Shown piece by piece: positions 10,766 to 24,000 of a DNA stretch of 64,000 nt. The stretch lies in NCBI GenBank assembly GCA_963575745.1, contig CAUYUJ010021155.1, positions 1 to 64,000 on the forward strand. The letters run 5' to 3'. This stretch comes from Prorocentrum cordatum. Its lineage: Eukaryota > Sar > Dinophyceae > Prorocentrales > Prorocentraceae. Made by a program: the position numbers and the translations under genes. Positions within the stretch are counted from its first letter, which is position 1. Every line of letters begins with the position of its first letter. Under the pieces are notes generated by a model. The model did not search any database and was not told where the DNA came from. It saw only the letters and a program-made list of their open reading frames with translations.

Positions 10766-13700
10766 ATGAACACATTCTCACAATAAATTAATTTTAATAA
10801 ATATTTTCTCTAATTTCCTGATGAAATTAGAAAGAAGAAAATATTTAAAATTAAAATTAATTATTGTAAGAAAATGTGTTCCTTTCCTTTACTTAAAGAA
10901 AAATAGAAAATAAAATTAAAATTTAATGCCAACATGATTTCATCTTGAGGATGAAGTTGGCATGATATTAAATTTTAATTTTATTTTCATTTTTCTTTTT
11001 AATAAAAGAAAGAAAACAAATTAGGAAGAAGAAGAAATAGAAAAATGAGTTTTCAATCAAAGATTGATATTTTTCTTTTATTTCTTCTTCTTCATTTGTT
11101 TTCTTTTTTCTTTTATTAAAAGTAAAGGAAAGGGATCACGCTTACACTTTCTTCTTTGTGGCCTTCAACTTTCTCCTTTTCTCTGCCTTGTCCGCTTTAA
11201 TAAAAGAGAAAGGACAAGGCAAAGGAGAAAGTTGTTTGGGGCCACAGAATAAAGAAAGCGTGATCGTCATCAGGAGATTATCCAACATTCACAAGATTAT
11301 TAATTTTATTTGAAATAAAATTAAAATTTAATCTTGTGATTCTTAATGTTGGATAATGAATCTCCTGATGACAATGCGGGATAGTAAGAGCTTCCTTCTT
11401 ATGATTCTCTTCTTTTATTTGATAAAGGAAAAGGAAATATCAAATAAAAGATAAAGAGAATCATGAGGAAGCTCTTATTATTATCCCGCATTATCATTTT
11501 TTCTCTTATCATCTTTTTTCTTATCATTGTCTCTTAATAGAAAATGCTATTTTTCTCTTCTAATTTCTTGTTCTTTCTTTATGACAGCACATATTTTCTC
11601 TTCAGAGAAAGCTGTCATAAGAACAAGAAGAAGAGAAAAAGCATTTTCTTTAATGAGACAATGAGAAAAAAGAATGATGAAAAAATGATCAAAGGAAAAG
11701 AAAAAAGTAATTATTAAAAAGAAAAGATAAGAGGATTAATTATTTATTTTTTTATTAATATTTGTTTACAAATATAAAATAAATAATTTCTAATCCTCTT
11801 TTTTCTTTTTAAATAATTAGAAAATAAATGATTCATTAAGAGAAAGGAAACGATGTGATGACACGTCATGCCTTTGACACGATCTCACAAAAGAAAAAGA
11901 ACAATCGTGTCAAAGTCAATGACGTGTTCATCCGTTTCCTTTCCTTTCCTGTAATGGAAAGGAGAGACCGGGAATAGCTTGCTCGTGCTAATTGTGGGGA
12001 GCGGTTAAGCGCTCTTCCAAGCCCACAATTAATGAGCACGAGCTAAGCCCCGGTTCTTCTCCTTTCTTACAGGAAAGTGATGGACAGACGCACTTCATGA
12101 GATCTTTGCTGTGGGCCTTAGGGCCAGCTCATCAAGAGCTCACAGCATTCAAGATCTCATGGGTCTGTCCATCAATGGCGGCTAATCCACGAGCATATGA
12201 TGGCCGACACAAAGAAAGAGAATAACGGCCATCAGCTCGTGGATTAATAGGCCGCCATTCTTTCCTTTCCATTGCCGGCAACTCTGGGCTCTTCATTAAT
12301 AAAAAGAAAGGAAGACATCGAGCCCAGAGTTAATTGCCGGCATTAATGGAAAGGAAAGCTTTCACGAAGTCCTTAATCTTTTCTTTTATTACAAATTAAA
12401 ATAAGAAAACAATAATTTCCTCAAGAAATGTTTTCTTTTAATTTGTAAAAAAGAAAAAGATGGGACCGTGAAAGGATGACCGCAATACCTTTTCTTTCAT
12501 TTCTTTTCTTTGTGGGCGATCACATTAAAGGAAAGAATACACGCCCACAATAGAAAAGAAAGAAAGAAGGTATTCTTCTGCGGTCATCTATTCATTTTTT
12601 TGAAAAGTAAAATTTGATCCTCTTGTCGGTAAGAGCCTCAGAGCCTCCGTTCTCTTATGAAAAGAGAAAGAGAGAACGGATTGAGGCTCAGCTCTTACCG
12701 ACGGATCAAATTTCTTTTCAAATAAAAAATGAATAAGATAAAAATTTTACATTTCTTAATTTATTTTTCATAATCATCCTCGGTCAATATAAAGAAAAAG
12801 GATAAGAGAAGAAAGACCGAGGATGATGAAAAATATAATTAAGAAAGAAATTTTTATCAATTTTCCTTTTCCAAGATCTTCTTCCATAAGGGCTTCCTTA
12901 TCTTTTCTCTTTTGCTGGCAACAGATTCTCTCTTTAAGAGAGGCCAGCAGAGAAAAGAGGAAGCCCAGAAGAAGATCGAAAAGGAAAATGAATCCAGAGA
13001 GAATTTTCTTTCCTTGTGAATCGTCTGTCAATAATTTTGATGGCGTCTACAAGAAAGAAAAGAATTAGCCATCAAAATGACAGACGATTATTCACAAGAA
13101 AAGAAAATTATTGATCTCTGGATTCGTCTCTTTCAATCGTTCACATTTATTTTCTTTTTCTTATTAAAATTAAATGAATAGTTGACAGATCACTGAAGAA
13201 ATCTCTGCTGTCAACTATTTAATTTTAATTTTAGAAAAAGAAAATGTGAACGATATGTTGAAAGAGACAAAGAAAGAGATTAACGTGTTGTTCATTCTCT
13301 CGCTTGATCCAGAGCAGCTTTCAACTGTCGTGTCATACGAGCTGTGCTTCAGCACTTGATTCGCTCGTATAAAAGACACGCAGTTAAAGAAAGCTGTCTC
13401 AAATCAAGAGAGAATGAATGTCACGATCTCTTTCTTTAATTCATTTTCATAAATTTATTTTAATTATATTTTTCTAAATTATTTTTTATAATCATGACAG
13501 CATCAATTTCCTAAAGAAAAAGAAATAGGAAATTAATATGATGCTGTCATATAAAAAATAAATTTAGAAATAATTAAAATTAAATTTTATTTGAAAATGA
13601 ATTTGTGTTTCCTTCTCGTGAACCGTCTTTCATGGGCTCTTCGAAAAGGCAATTTTCAATTGGCACTGCAGTGCTCCATCAGGACCTTTTCGATTGTGAG

Positions 13701-16700
13701 CTCATGGACGGTTCATCTAAAGGAAACACCTTTACGATCAAGAGAAAATATTGTAACTTCTTATGACCAACAGTTTCTTTTTCATTTGTTGGTCAGAAGT
13801 TACATTTTCTCTTATTGATCGTAAAGATGAAGAGATCAGTTCGGGCTTACAATATTTTTTCTTTTAATGATCGTGATCGATACGAGCGGACCATAAGGTC
13901 TTAATTCGCTCGTACACGATCAAAAAGAAAAAATGTAAGCCCTTGAAGATCTCTTCATTCATCCTCCAGGTTATCATTTCCTTTATTTAAAATAAGAGAA
14001 AACAATGAAAGAGAATGAAGATGTGAGCCAAGCGATGCTTGAAAGAAAGCTCACATTTTATCTTCATTCTCTTTCGTTTTCTTCTTTTTTAAATTATAAA
14101 GGAAATGAGATGGAGGATGAAATGGAAAATAGAATGCTGTGATCTGAGCTCCTCTTCAATCTCCGAGCTGATGCTCTTTCTTTAGGAGATTGATCTGAAG
14201 AGGAGCTCCTCACAGCATTATTTTCCATGTCCGTGCATGCACGGACTCTCTCTCTTGATAAAGGTGCGATCTCAGATCCACACGATGGTAATGATGGCTC
14301 GGTCCTTAGGGACTCAGCTGATGCTGACGAGCCATTATCCATCGTGTGGTTTGATCGCACCATCAAGAGAGAGATTACACGCCTTCAGGACCGATCAAAA
14401 GAGCTTCACCATCAAATCATAATCGCTTGCATTGTCTTTTCTTTTATTAAGCAAGCGATGATTTGATGGAAGCTCTTTTAGATCCAGGTCCTGTAGATTG
14501 GCGTGTAATGCTTCCTTCAAGGAAGCGAATTCCTTTCGTCTCGTCTCTTTTCAGCGGTCAATCTGGAAGAGCTGGCCTGTAGGCCTCAGCTTGAAGCTGA
14601 AGCTCTTCCAAGACCGCTGATAAAGAGATCGTCAGAAAGGAATTCATGGCCAGATAATCTTGATCTTCTTTCACTTCCTTGTAATCTGCTGGCACAATCT
14701 CACTTCATTTCCTTTCTTAAAGTGAGATTGTAGATGCCAGCAGAACCAAGGAAGAGAAAGATCTCAAGATTAAAGATCTGGCCATTATGCCTGGCGGTGC
14801 GATAAAAGAGCTTCAGCTTGAAGCTGAATGAGAGCTCTTTTCCGCCAGGCATCACTTTCCTGTGATCGCTGATGCGATCATGACCGAAGAGCCCTCTGGG
14901 CTTCAACCTTCGGTCATACAGGAAAGTGGATCAAGAGTTTTCTCGTTCTTTTCTTTTTTCTTTATTAATCGTCAAGAGAAAGAAAATAGACGATTAAAGA
15001 AAAAAGAAAAACGAGAACTCTTGATCACAACATTTTCTAAAAGAAAAGAAGAACGGATTATATGAAGCTGATCAGCCTTAGGCTGGCACTGCAGTGCATC
15101 AGCTTCAATCCGTTCTCTTGTTCTTTTAAAAGAAAATGTTGTAAGGACACGTTTTCACTTATATTTTCTCTTTCTTTTCTTTTGATAGAAGAACGATTGA
15201 TATCGTTCATCAAAAGAAAAGTCAAAAGAGAAAAATAAAAGTGATCGTGTCCTTCTTTCCTTTCCATAAAGAAGAAATTGTAAACTGGGAAAATGTTGGA
15301 TTTCTTCAGGAAATCTTTGTGACAACATTTTCATTACCAGTTTACATTTTAATTTCTTCTTGGAAAGGAAAGCCATCCTTCATATCCTTGCGAACCTTGA
15401 TCTTGACAGCCTGACATAAGTTCAGGACTTAGCTGTCAAGATCTCCAAGGTTCGCAGAAGGATAATGAATGATGGAATCCCAGGCCATATATTGCTTCCC
15501 TTTTAAAAAAGAGAAAGAGCGTGCGTTCATCACGTGAGCCTCAATCGTAGATTGAAAATGAGCTCACGAACGCACGATTCTCTCTTTCTCTTATGAAAGG
15601 GAAGCAATGGTCCTGGGATTGAATCCTGTCCTGGGCGTCTACATTTATGTGAGCGTCAGCCTGATGCTGACATTAAGCTCACGTAGACGCGGACAGGATT
15701 CCTTTCCTGTGGATGATCAATCTGCCGGTGGATGAGCGACAGCTTCAGGCTGGCTCTTCAAGAGCTCGCTCTATCTCCGGCAGATGATCCACAGGAAAGA
15801 GATTGGCGGGTAATTGATCGCTTATTCTTTTCATTCATGCGATCAATTGTTAACCCGCCAATCATCTCTTCATTCAATCTTGAGACACTTGTTCTTTCTC
15901 TTTTATGTGGGCCTGATGCCCACATTTAATAAAAGAGAAAGTGAAAACAAGGGTCTCCTGATTGAATCGAAGAGATCTTTCCTTTCCTTCACTTGGTCTT
16001 TCTTTTCATTGATCTCATGCTCACATAAGAGATCAATTAAGAAAAGAAAACGACCAAGTGAAATGGGAAAGGAAAGGTGGGCCCAGAGACAGGATCATGC
16101 CTTCATCGTCTTCTCTCTTTCTATAAGAAGAGAAAGAAAGAGAGAGTCGACGAGAAGGTTGTCATGATCCTGTGGGCCCACATCACTGATCCAGAGGAAC
16201 ACGATCCGATCATTGCATTCCTTTTCTTTGAAGAGTCGTTCAGCAGGTTGTCCCTCAAGGACTGATCCTCAGATCACCTGCATTGATGAACGACTCTTCT
16301 AAAGAAAAATGCATGATCTTGAGCGTGATCCAGGATCAGTGATCGTTTCCTTACCAACCGTCGAGAAAGAGCTCTTCAAAGAAAACTGCTGAGGCAGTTA
16401 AGAGCTCACCGACGGTTGAAAGGAAACAAATGCAGGCCTACATTGGCTCTCTTTCTTTCTTAAAAGAAGCGATTGATTGCGCTGATGCGCACGCTTCTTG
16501 AAAGAAAGAGAAAAGCCAATGTTCTCTGGGCCTGCATTTAATCCAGTGCGAGAGAAGGTTAACCGCAAACGATACGATGCATCAGCATCAGCGGTTAACT
16601 AATCTTCTCTGTCCGCACTGGATTGATTCCTGATCGGATTTCTTCTTTCCATCATCATTGGTGCCGCTAGTTCCCTTTTCTTTTATTTTCTTTAATAGCG

Positions 16701-19700
16701 GCACTAGATGATGGAAAAGAAGCGATCCTAGATCAGGAATCCTTTCATCATCCAGGTTCTCCGGTCCAATCTCTTCTTTCCGTTGATGGCTCATCTTTTC
16801 CTTAATGCCATCAACAGGAAAAAGAAGATGGACCGGGAATCGATGGATGATGAAAGAGAAAACGAATCTTCATTCTAACCGCCATGTCCTTTATCATTTT
16901 CTTTTAATGGGCGGTTAGAATGAATGATTCGTTTTCTTCGATTTCCTGTGGAACATAAGCCGGAGAAAGAGCCGAGGCTGAGGCCTCTTATTGGCTCGCC
17001 GGCTTATGCGCTCCTGATGAGCGTTCCTACAGGAAATCTAGATCCAGCGTGTTCATCACCTTCATTTTCTATCAAAGGAAATGAAGAAGGTGAGAACCTA
17101 ACGCTGGATCTCTTTCATTTCTTTAAAGAAATGAAAGGAATCCTGACTCCGTGTCCGCTTTTCTTTTGTTTTCTTTTACAAAAGAAAAGAGAAAGGACAC
17201 GGAGTTCAGAGATTCCTTTCTTTCATTTCTTTATGAAATGAAAGGTGGCCCTCAAGGCCACAGAAAAGAAGTGTCTTGACCAGCCGTCTATCATCTCTTT
17301 CCTCATTTATTAAGAGAAAGAAAGAGATGATTAATAGACGGCGGTCTTAGACTCACTTCTTTTCTCTTTCATCATCGTATGATCTTCGCTTGCTTTGTCT
17401 CTTTCAAAGAGACGAAAGGAAAGCAAGCGGAAGATCGATGATGAAAGGATCAGGAAAATTGATTCGCTGTCAACATCACGAGCCTACGATGGTGAGCTTC
17501 ATGCTCAGTCCTTCAGGACCTTGCCATCGTTATTAGGCTCGTGATAAATGTTGACAGCTATTTTCCTGATCTCAGCGGTAAGTCTTCATTCCAGCAATCG
17601 TATTTCTATTGCGGTCAATCGTTCTCTTTTCTATTTGTATTTGATTGACCGCATGAAATAGAAGATTGCTGATGGAATGAAGAAATTCTTACCGCTGATA
17701 AGAGAAAGCTCGGACGGGAATGCCCTGATGGCATTATATGACCCGTCCAATCGGAGCTTTCTCTTGTCTCTTTCGATCGATGTGTCTTCTTTTTCTTTAT
17801 TTGAAGCGTCTGATGGATCAGCTGTAAGCTGGACGCTTCAATAAAGAAAAAAGAAAAAGACACGATCGTAAGAGACGAAAGGAAAAGAATTTATTGATGG
17901 CTCTTTCTTCCAGCAGCAGTCTCTTTATCTTTATTTTTTATTTTATCAGCTGCTGGAAGAGCCATCAATAATTTTACTTTTCCTTTCTGTCCGTGCCTGA
18001 TTCAGTTGCTAAAAGAGCGAGCCATTACTGGCCAGCCTAAGGCTGTCGCTCTAGCAACTGAGGCACGGACATTTCCTTTACCATTTTCCTTTTTTATTTG
18101 AAGAGAAAATGAAAGTTGTCTCACAATTGATTGTTAAAAAGAAAAACAAAATAACAATCAATTGACAACTTTCTAATTTTCTCTTTCAAATAAAGGAAAA
18201 TATTGGTAAAGGAAATAGATCCAGTTACGCTAACAGCAATAATTCTCTTTTCTTATTAGAAGCGTCTGAGCCCTTAGGCTCGCTTCTAATAATAAGAAAA
18301 GAAAGAATTAGCTGTTAGCACTGGATCAAGATTCCTTGTACTATTTTTCTTTTGTAAACGATCACTTTTTTTCTTCACTTAAAGTGATCAATGAGTTTAC
18401 AAAGAAAATATAGTTGTCAAGGAATCTTCATCAATCATGTCCTTACTTCTTTTTTTTAAAATAAATATTGTGAACGCATTTTCTTTTCTCTTGCGTTCAC
18501 ATCAAATATTTATTTTATTAAAAAGAAGAAGGAAAACATGATTGATGGATTTAATTTCTTTCTAATAATCGTTTACTAGAAAATAATTTTAATTTCTTTC
18601 AGAAAAATTATTTGTAAACGATTATAAGAAAATAAGAAATTAAATCAAAGATCCGTCAACGATTAACTTTTTTTCTCTTACAATTTCTTGTGAATGCTGG
18701 CATCAGCTTGAGGCTGATATTCGAGCCAGCATTAGTTCACAAGAAATTAAGAGAAAAAAGTGTTCAGGATCAGGGTGATTATCCGTCATATGGTCGGGCT
18801 TTCAATCTCTGGCTTAATAACTGATGGCGGGGACCTTAGGTCCTATTCCACCGCCACAGTTAGCCAGAGAGTGAAAACTTGTCCCGACCGACGGATAATT
18901 TTATTCCTGATCCTGTCTCTTTCATCAATGGAATTTTATTTTAATCATTAGTGGCCTTGTCTTTTATTCTTTTTTCTATTGGCCACTAATGAAAATAAAT
19001 TCCATGGTTATGAAAGAGACGATTATAAAATGATAAACTAGAAATCTCTGTCATCAACTTATTATCTTCTTTTTAATTTTTATTATCAAATAAAATTAAA
19101 AGAACAGAAGATAATAAGTTCAGAGATTTTAGTTTTCTATTTTATAATCATTTATTTTATCATCATTTCTTTATTTTCTTTTCTTTTTAAGATCTTGGCT
19201 TTTCCCTTTCCTTAGTATTAATTATTAATAGCCAAGATCTTATGAAAAGAAAATAGAAATGTCAATGATAAAATAAATAATAATCTCTTGCTATTAATTC
19301 TTCTCTTTTTAAAAATAAATTTAAATGGTGAGCTCAGAGATAATTAATTCTCACCATTTATAAATTTATTTTTAAAAAGAAGAATTTGCAAGAGATATCC
19401 TCCAAGATTTTGTTATTATTTTCCTTTTTCTTCATTTAATGTGGTCGATGATGGCCTTTCTTGTTTTCTCTGTTGCCATCATCAAAGACCACAAATGAAG
19501 AAAATATTGGAAAATAAATCAAATCTTGGAGGTGAAGAGATGGCATGACACGATTAATCACTGTGGGTAATGGCGGTTAAAGTTAGAGCTTAAGCTCACC
19601 GCCACCCACAGATGATACGTGTCATGATATCCATCTCTTCATTCACAATTAAATGGAAAGAAAATAATTGTACGGACGATCTTTACTTTCTTTTCTTTAA

Positions 19701-20847
19701 TAATTAGTCCGTACATTATTTTTTCTTTCCTTTATTTAATTGTGAATCATTTTCCTGAACCAATTTTCATTTTCCTTTCAGTCGTGATCAATCTCTGGCT
19801 CAATTCCCACATTAAAGAAGTAAGAGCCAGAGATTAAGGATCACGACTTAAGAAAGGAAAGAAAGAAATTGGTTCTACAGGAAAATGACACATCCTCGAG
19901 CTCCTGACGCTCTTAATTCTTTCTTTATTAGTGGATCCGGAAGCAATTGCAATTATTGTAAAAGAAAGCAATTGCTGATCCACAAAGAAAGAAATAGCGT
20001 CAGGTGGAGGATGTGTGTGGGCCCGATGTTGTGACATCATCTGTGTGCGGGTGAGAGCGCAAGCTCACGTCTGATGACGGGTCACCATGATCGCACACGA
20101 TGTCACAACATTAATAATGGGCCCACCATCACTGGCGATCAAACAACTTTCGTTTCTTTTTCTTTAATTGAATCGTCTGCTGATGGCCTCAATAAAGAAA
20201 AGAAATAGCCATCAGCTTGGAAGACGATTCATAAAGAAAAATGTAAACGAAATGTTGTTACAGCCAGTGATGAGTCCAGAGATCCATTTCCAGCGTTCAC
20301 GTGAGCCCGGCGTTGAGCCCATGGAATGATGGAACGGGCTCATAGAAAGCTCTGGGCTCACTTTAAGTGAACGCTGGATAATGATGGATCTCTGGAATTC
20401 ATTTTCAATAATATTTTCCGATAACTTTCCAATAAAAAATAGAAATAGGAAAATATTGGAAAGTTATGATTGGAAAATATTAAAATTGAAAATGAATGAT
20501 AGGAAGACCATTATTCTTTCTCTCTTGTGTGCGTGCTCTTGAGAGCCAGCTTGATGCTGACGCACACAATAAAGAGAGAAAGAAGGTCTTCCTATCGTCT
20601 CTTTCATGATCATGAAAAACAGATTTCTAATCATCCAGCATGAGTTTCTCTTATTATTTTTCAAATCGAGAAACTTGATCATGCTGGATAAAGGATTAGA
20701 AATCAATTTGTTTTTCTTGTTATGAAAGAGACAGAACCAGACAGTGGATCGGAACCCTTCGCTTCTAACTTCTGCTGACCCTACATTAAAGAAAAAAGAA
20801 AGGGATTAAGGGTCAGCAGTTAGAAGCGAGGGTACGATCGTCTGGTT
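10766..20847. repeat. tiled hairpin array, segment 3
   Basis: Ten kilobases of abutting bulged hairpins and nothing gene-like. Examples are 10768-10882 and 19534-19640. Several tips are compound, for example 14563-14603 (GGCC and TCAGC mini-hairpins on a GAAGAGCT stem) and 17503-17540. The tip at 13336-13373 recurs identically at 58233-58270 on an unrelated stem. Confidence 0.85.
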
Positions 20848-21004
20848 CTTTCTTTCCTTTCTTTAACGCCGTGAGGCATTACCGGTCAACCTTCACGAGA
20901 GCCTTCATCAGCCAGGGCTTGAGGCCCATTAACGGCTGAGGCTCTCGTGATCGAAGGTTGATCAACCGGTTATGCCTTCACTGGCGTTCAGAAAGGAAAG
21001 CTTT
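20848..21004 (+). repeat. repeat D, copy 1
   Basis: A 157-base hairpin unit, with ACGCCGTGAGGCATTACCGG on the left arm, found almost unchanged at 39236-39393. The duplicated length is close to one hairpin unit plus the AT-rich junctions on both sides, so the copying respected unit borders. It has a compound tip with GGCTTGAGGCC. Confidence 0.92.
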
Positions 21005-24000
21005 CCCGCTATAATCACGACCAGAAATTTTCTTTCATTTGGTTTCCAAACTTAATGTGAGCACTTGCAAAGGAATTATGCTCACGTTTGGAACCAAAGA
21101 AAGGAATTATGTCGTGAGCGGGAAAGTTAACTGGCGGTTAGACACAAAAAAGAAGAAGCATCTTGATTGACCGTTATTCTTTTTCTTAAAGACGGTCAGA
21201 TGCTTCTTTTTCTTTTTTGTGACCGCCAGATGTTGGACAGGATCTCCTGAAGAGATCGGTTACGTGCTCAAGATGTTGTGGGCCATAAGCTGAGTCTTAT
21301 TCAAAGGCCCACAGAAACACATCTTGAGACACTAACCGCCTGTCCAACCTTCTCTTTGATCTTCTCTCCTTCGTTCTCATCATCATAATCAATTGCTTTT
21401 TCTTTTAATTATTTGCAATTGATATGATGAGAACGAGAGAGAGAGAAGCCCGGCAAACTATTTCCTTTTCTTTTAATGTTTGCCGGGATCAAAGAGAAGA
21501 TCACACGGTTAGGAATCCATATTTTTCTCTTTCTTTTCTTAATTAAATTTCATTTGTAAAATGATAGAAATTTAATTCAAGAAAAGATTAAGAGAAAAAA
21601 TATGATTCTCCGTGTGATGGAAGCCTTGGCTTGGAATTTATCTTGACCGGTTAATAACGATCTCACCTTTCCCCAGACGCATAATAAAGAAAAAAGGGAA
21701 AAGGAAAAGCGTCTGTGGGTGAGATCATTAACCGGTTACAAGAAAATTCCCAAGGCTTCCAACTTCCCGGATTAAAGAAAATGAAAAATGAAAACTTTGA
21801 TCAATTTCTGAAGAAATTAGTTTTCATTCATTTTCTTTAAGTGATCCGGGAAGTGATGAGCCCGTAGAAAAGAAAGAGCCAATCGAGCGAACAGCGTTCA
21901 TCGCTGGCACTAGAGTGCTTCGCTCGATTAATTGGCTCTTTCTTCGGGCTCATCAATCACTTTTTTATAAAAGAAAGAATAAGAAGAAAAATAAAGTAAA
22001 CGATTGAAGGTCCTGAAGGACATCTCATCTTCAATCTTAAGTTTACTTTTAATTTTTCTTCTTATAAATCTTTCTTTAAAAAAAGTGATCATTCCTTTCC
22101 ATTTCCATCTTTACGATCATCCACACAACATTTGGAAAGGAATTAGTTGTGTGCGATCGTAAAGGAGATGGAAATTGGAAAAGGAATGCCTGGCTGGTAA
22201 TAATGATGTCTTCCTAACGTTCCACCTATTTTCCTTTCTTTATTGATAGACGGTGGAACGAAGACATCATTACAGCCAGGATCATTAATTTTCCTTTGAA
22301 TTCAAGAACAGAAATTGGATCATCATTATCCGTCCATTGAGTCCCAATCTTTTCTTCTTTTTTAAGGACTCAATGATGGACGGATATTATGATCCAATTA
22401 ATTCTGTTCTTTCAAATGAATAAAAATTAATGATAAGATTTCCTTTCTATTCCTTCTCTTTTTGTCATTATCAATTGGCAATAAAATAAAGGAAAAAAGA
22501 ACAGCCAATTGATAATAAAGACAAAAGAAGGAATTATGAAAAGGAAATCGAAAAGCTTGGATTTTTTTCTTTTATTATTTTCTTTCATTAAAATGAAATT
22601 TTGGAAAATAATAAAAAGAAAAACAAGCTTTTCTCTAATCAAGATCTAAATTAATTTTTCTTATAAATTTCTTTAAGAAAAGAGAAATAGAAATTTATTT
22701 AAAGAAAAATTATTTAGTCTTGATTATTGACGGTTAAATAATTATTTTTCTTATTATTGACAGCAGTTAAAGGAAAAGCTGTCAATAAGAAAAATAAGTT
22801 AACCGTCAATGATCCAGCGGATAATGAGCCCAAGGTCGTGAGCGTTCTCTTGAAAGAGAAAAAGAAGCTCACGACGGTCTCATTATTAACCGCTGGATCC
22901 TTATCTGGCTCTGGCTCTTCAAGAGCTTCCGCTTAATCTTCTTTTACTTTAGTGTGGCGTTTCTCTTATTTCTTCTCTTAATGAAGCCACACTAAAGAAA
23001 AGAATGATTGCGGAATAGAGAGCCAGAGGAAGACAGCTGATCTTTAACCGCACAGCTTTTCCGCTTCCAACTTCTTTTCATTCGTTTCTTCTAACGGACC
23101 ACCTATTAAAGGAAAAAAAGAGCCAGTCGGTGGTCCGTAGAAACGAATAATCCAGAAGTTGGAAAGGAAGCTGCAAGCGGTTATAATATTATTGCTGTCT
23201 TCCACAAGGGAGAATCACGATTCACTGTCCGCTTCTTATCAACCGTTGTCATCTTTCTTTTCTTCTTCTTTTTCTTTTAGAAAAGAAAGATGATAGACAA
23301 CGGTTGTAAATAAGAAACGGATCTTAGAATCGTGATGACAACTTTTTCTTGATCTTTCTTTTACAAAATAAAAGTTATTTCGTGATCATTCCTTTTTCTA
23401 TCTCCTATGAGCTCACGAATTGATAACTTTTATTTTAAAGAAAGATCAAAAAGTTGTCTGGAATCCAAGATTGAGCATTATTTTCCTCTTCCTTTGTGTC
23501 TCTCTCTTGATGATGGCTTTTATTATTTCCTGTGTTGCCATCATCAAGGACCACAAAGAAAGAAACTGGAAAATAATAGCAATCAATTCTTGGATTTCCT
23601 GTCTCTTTTTCCTTTTCATTTGGCCATTAATAACCGATCAATTATTAAAAAAGAAAATAAGAGAGTGATCGGTTAATGGCCAAAGAAAAGATTGAAAAAG
23701 AGACGGAAATAAGTCCTCGCTGGCATTTTCATATTTTCTTTTACTTGGCCAGCGATATCAGGACTTCTTTCCATCATTTTCTTTAATAAAAGTGTGCGTT
23801 CAAATTATCTTCTCTTGTTAGCACACATAAAAGAAAACAGGAAAATAGTGCTCACAAGGAAGATAATGAACGCATAATCACTTTTATTTTTAAGAAAATG
23901 ATTGTTGGGACGTCCTTAGTCTCTTCTTCTTTTTTTAGTTGTGAGCTTATAATGAGCTGAAGGGAAAGAACGCTCATGCTCACAACAAATAAAGAAAGAA

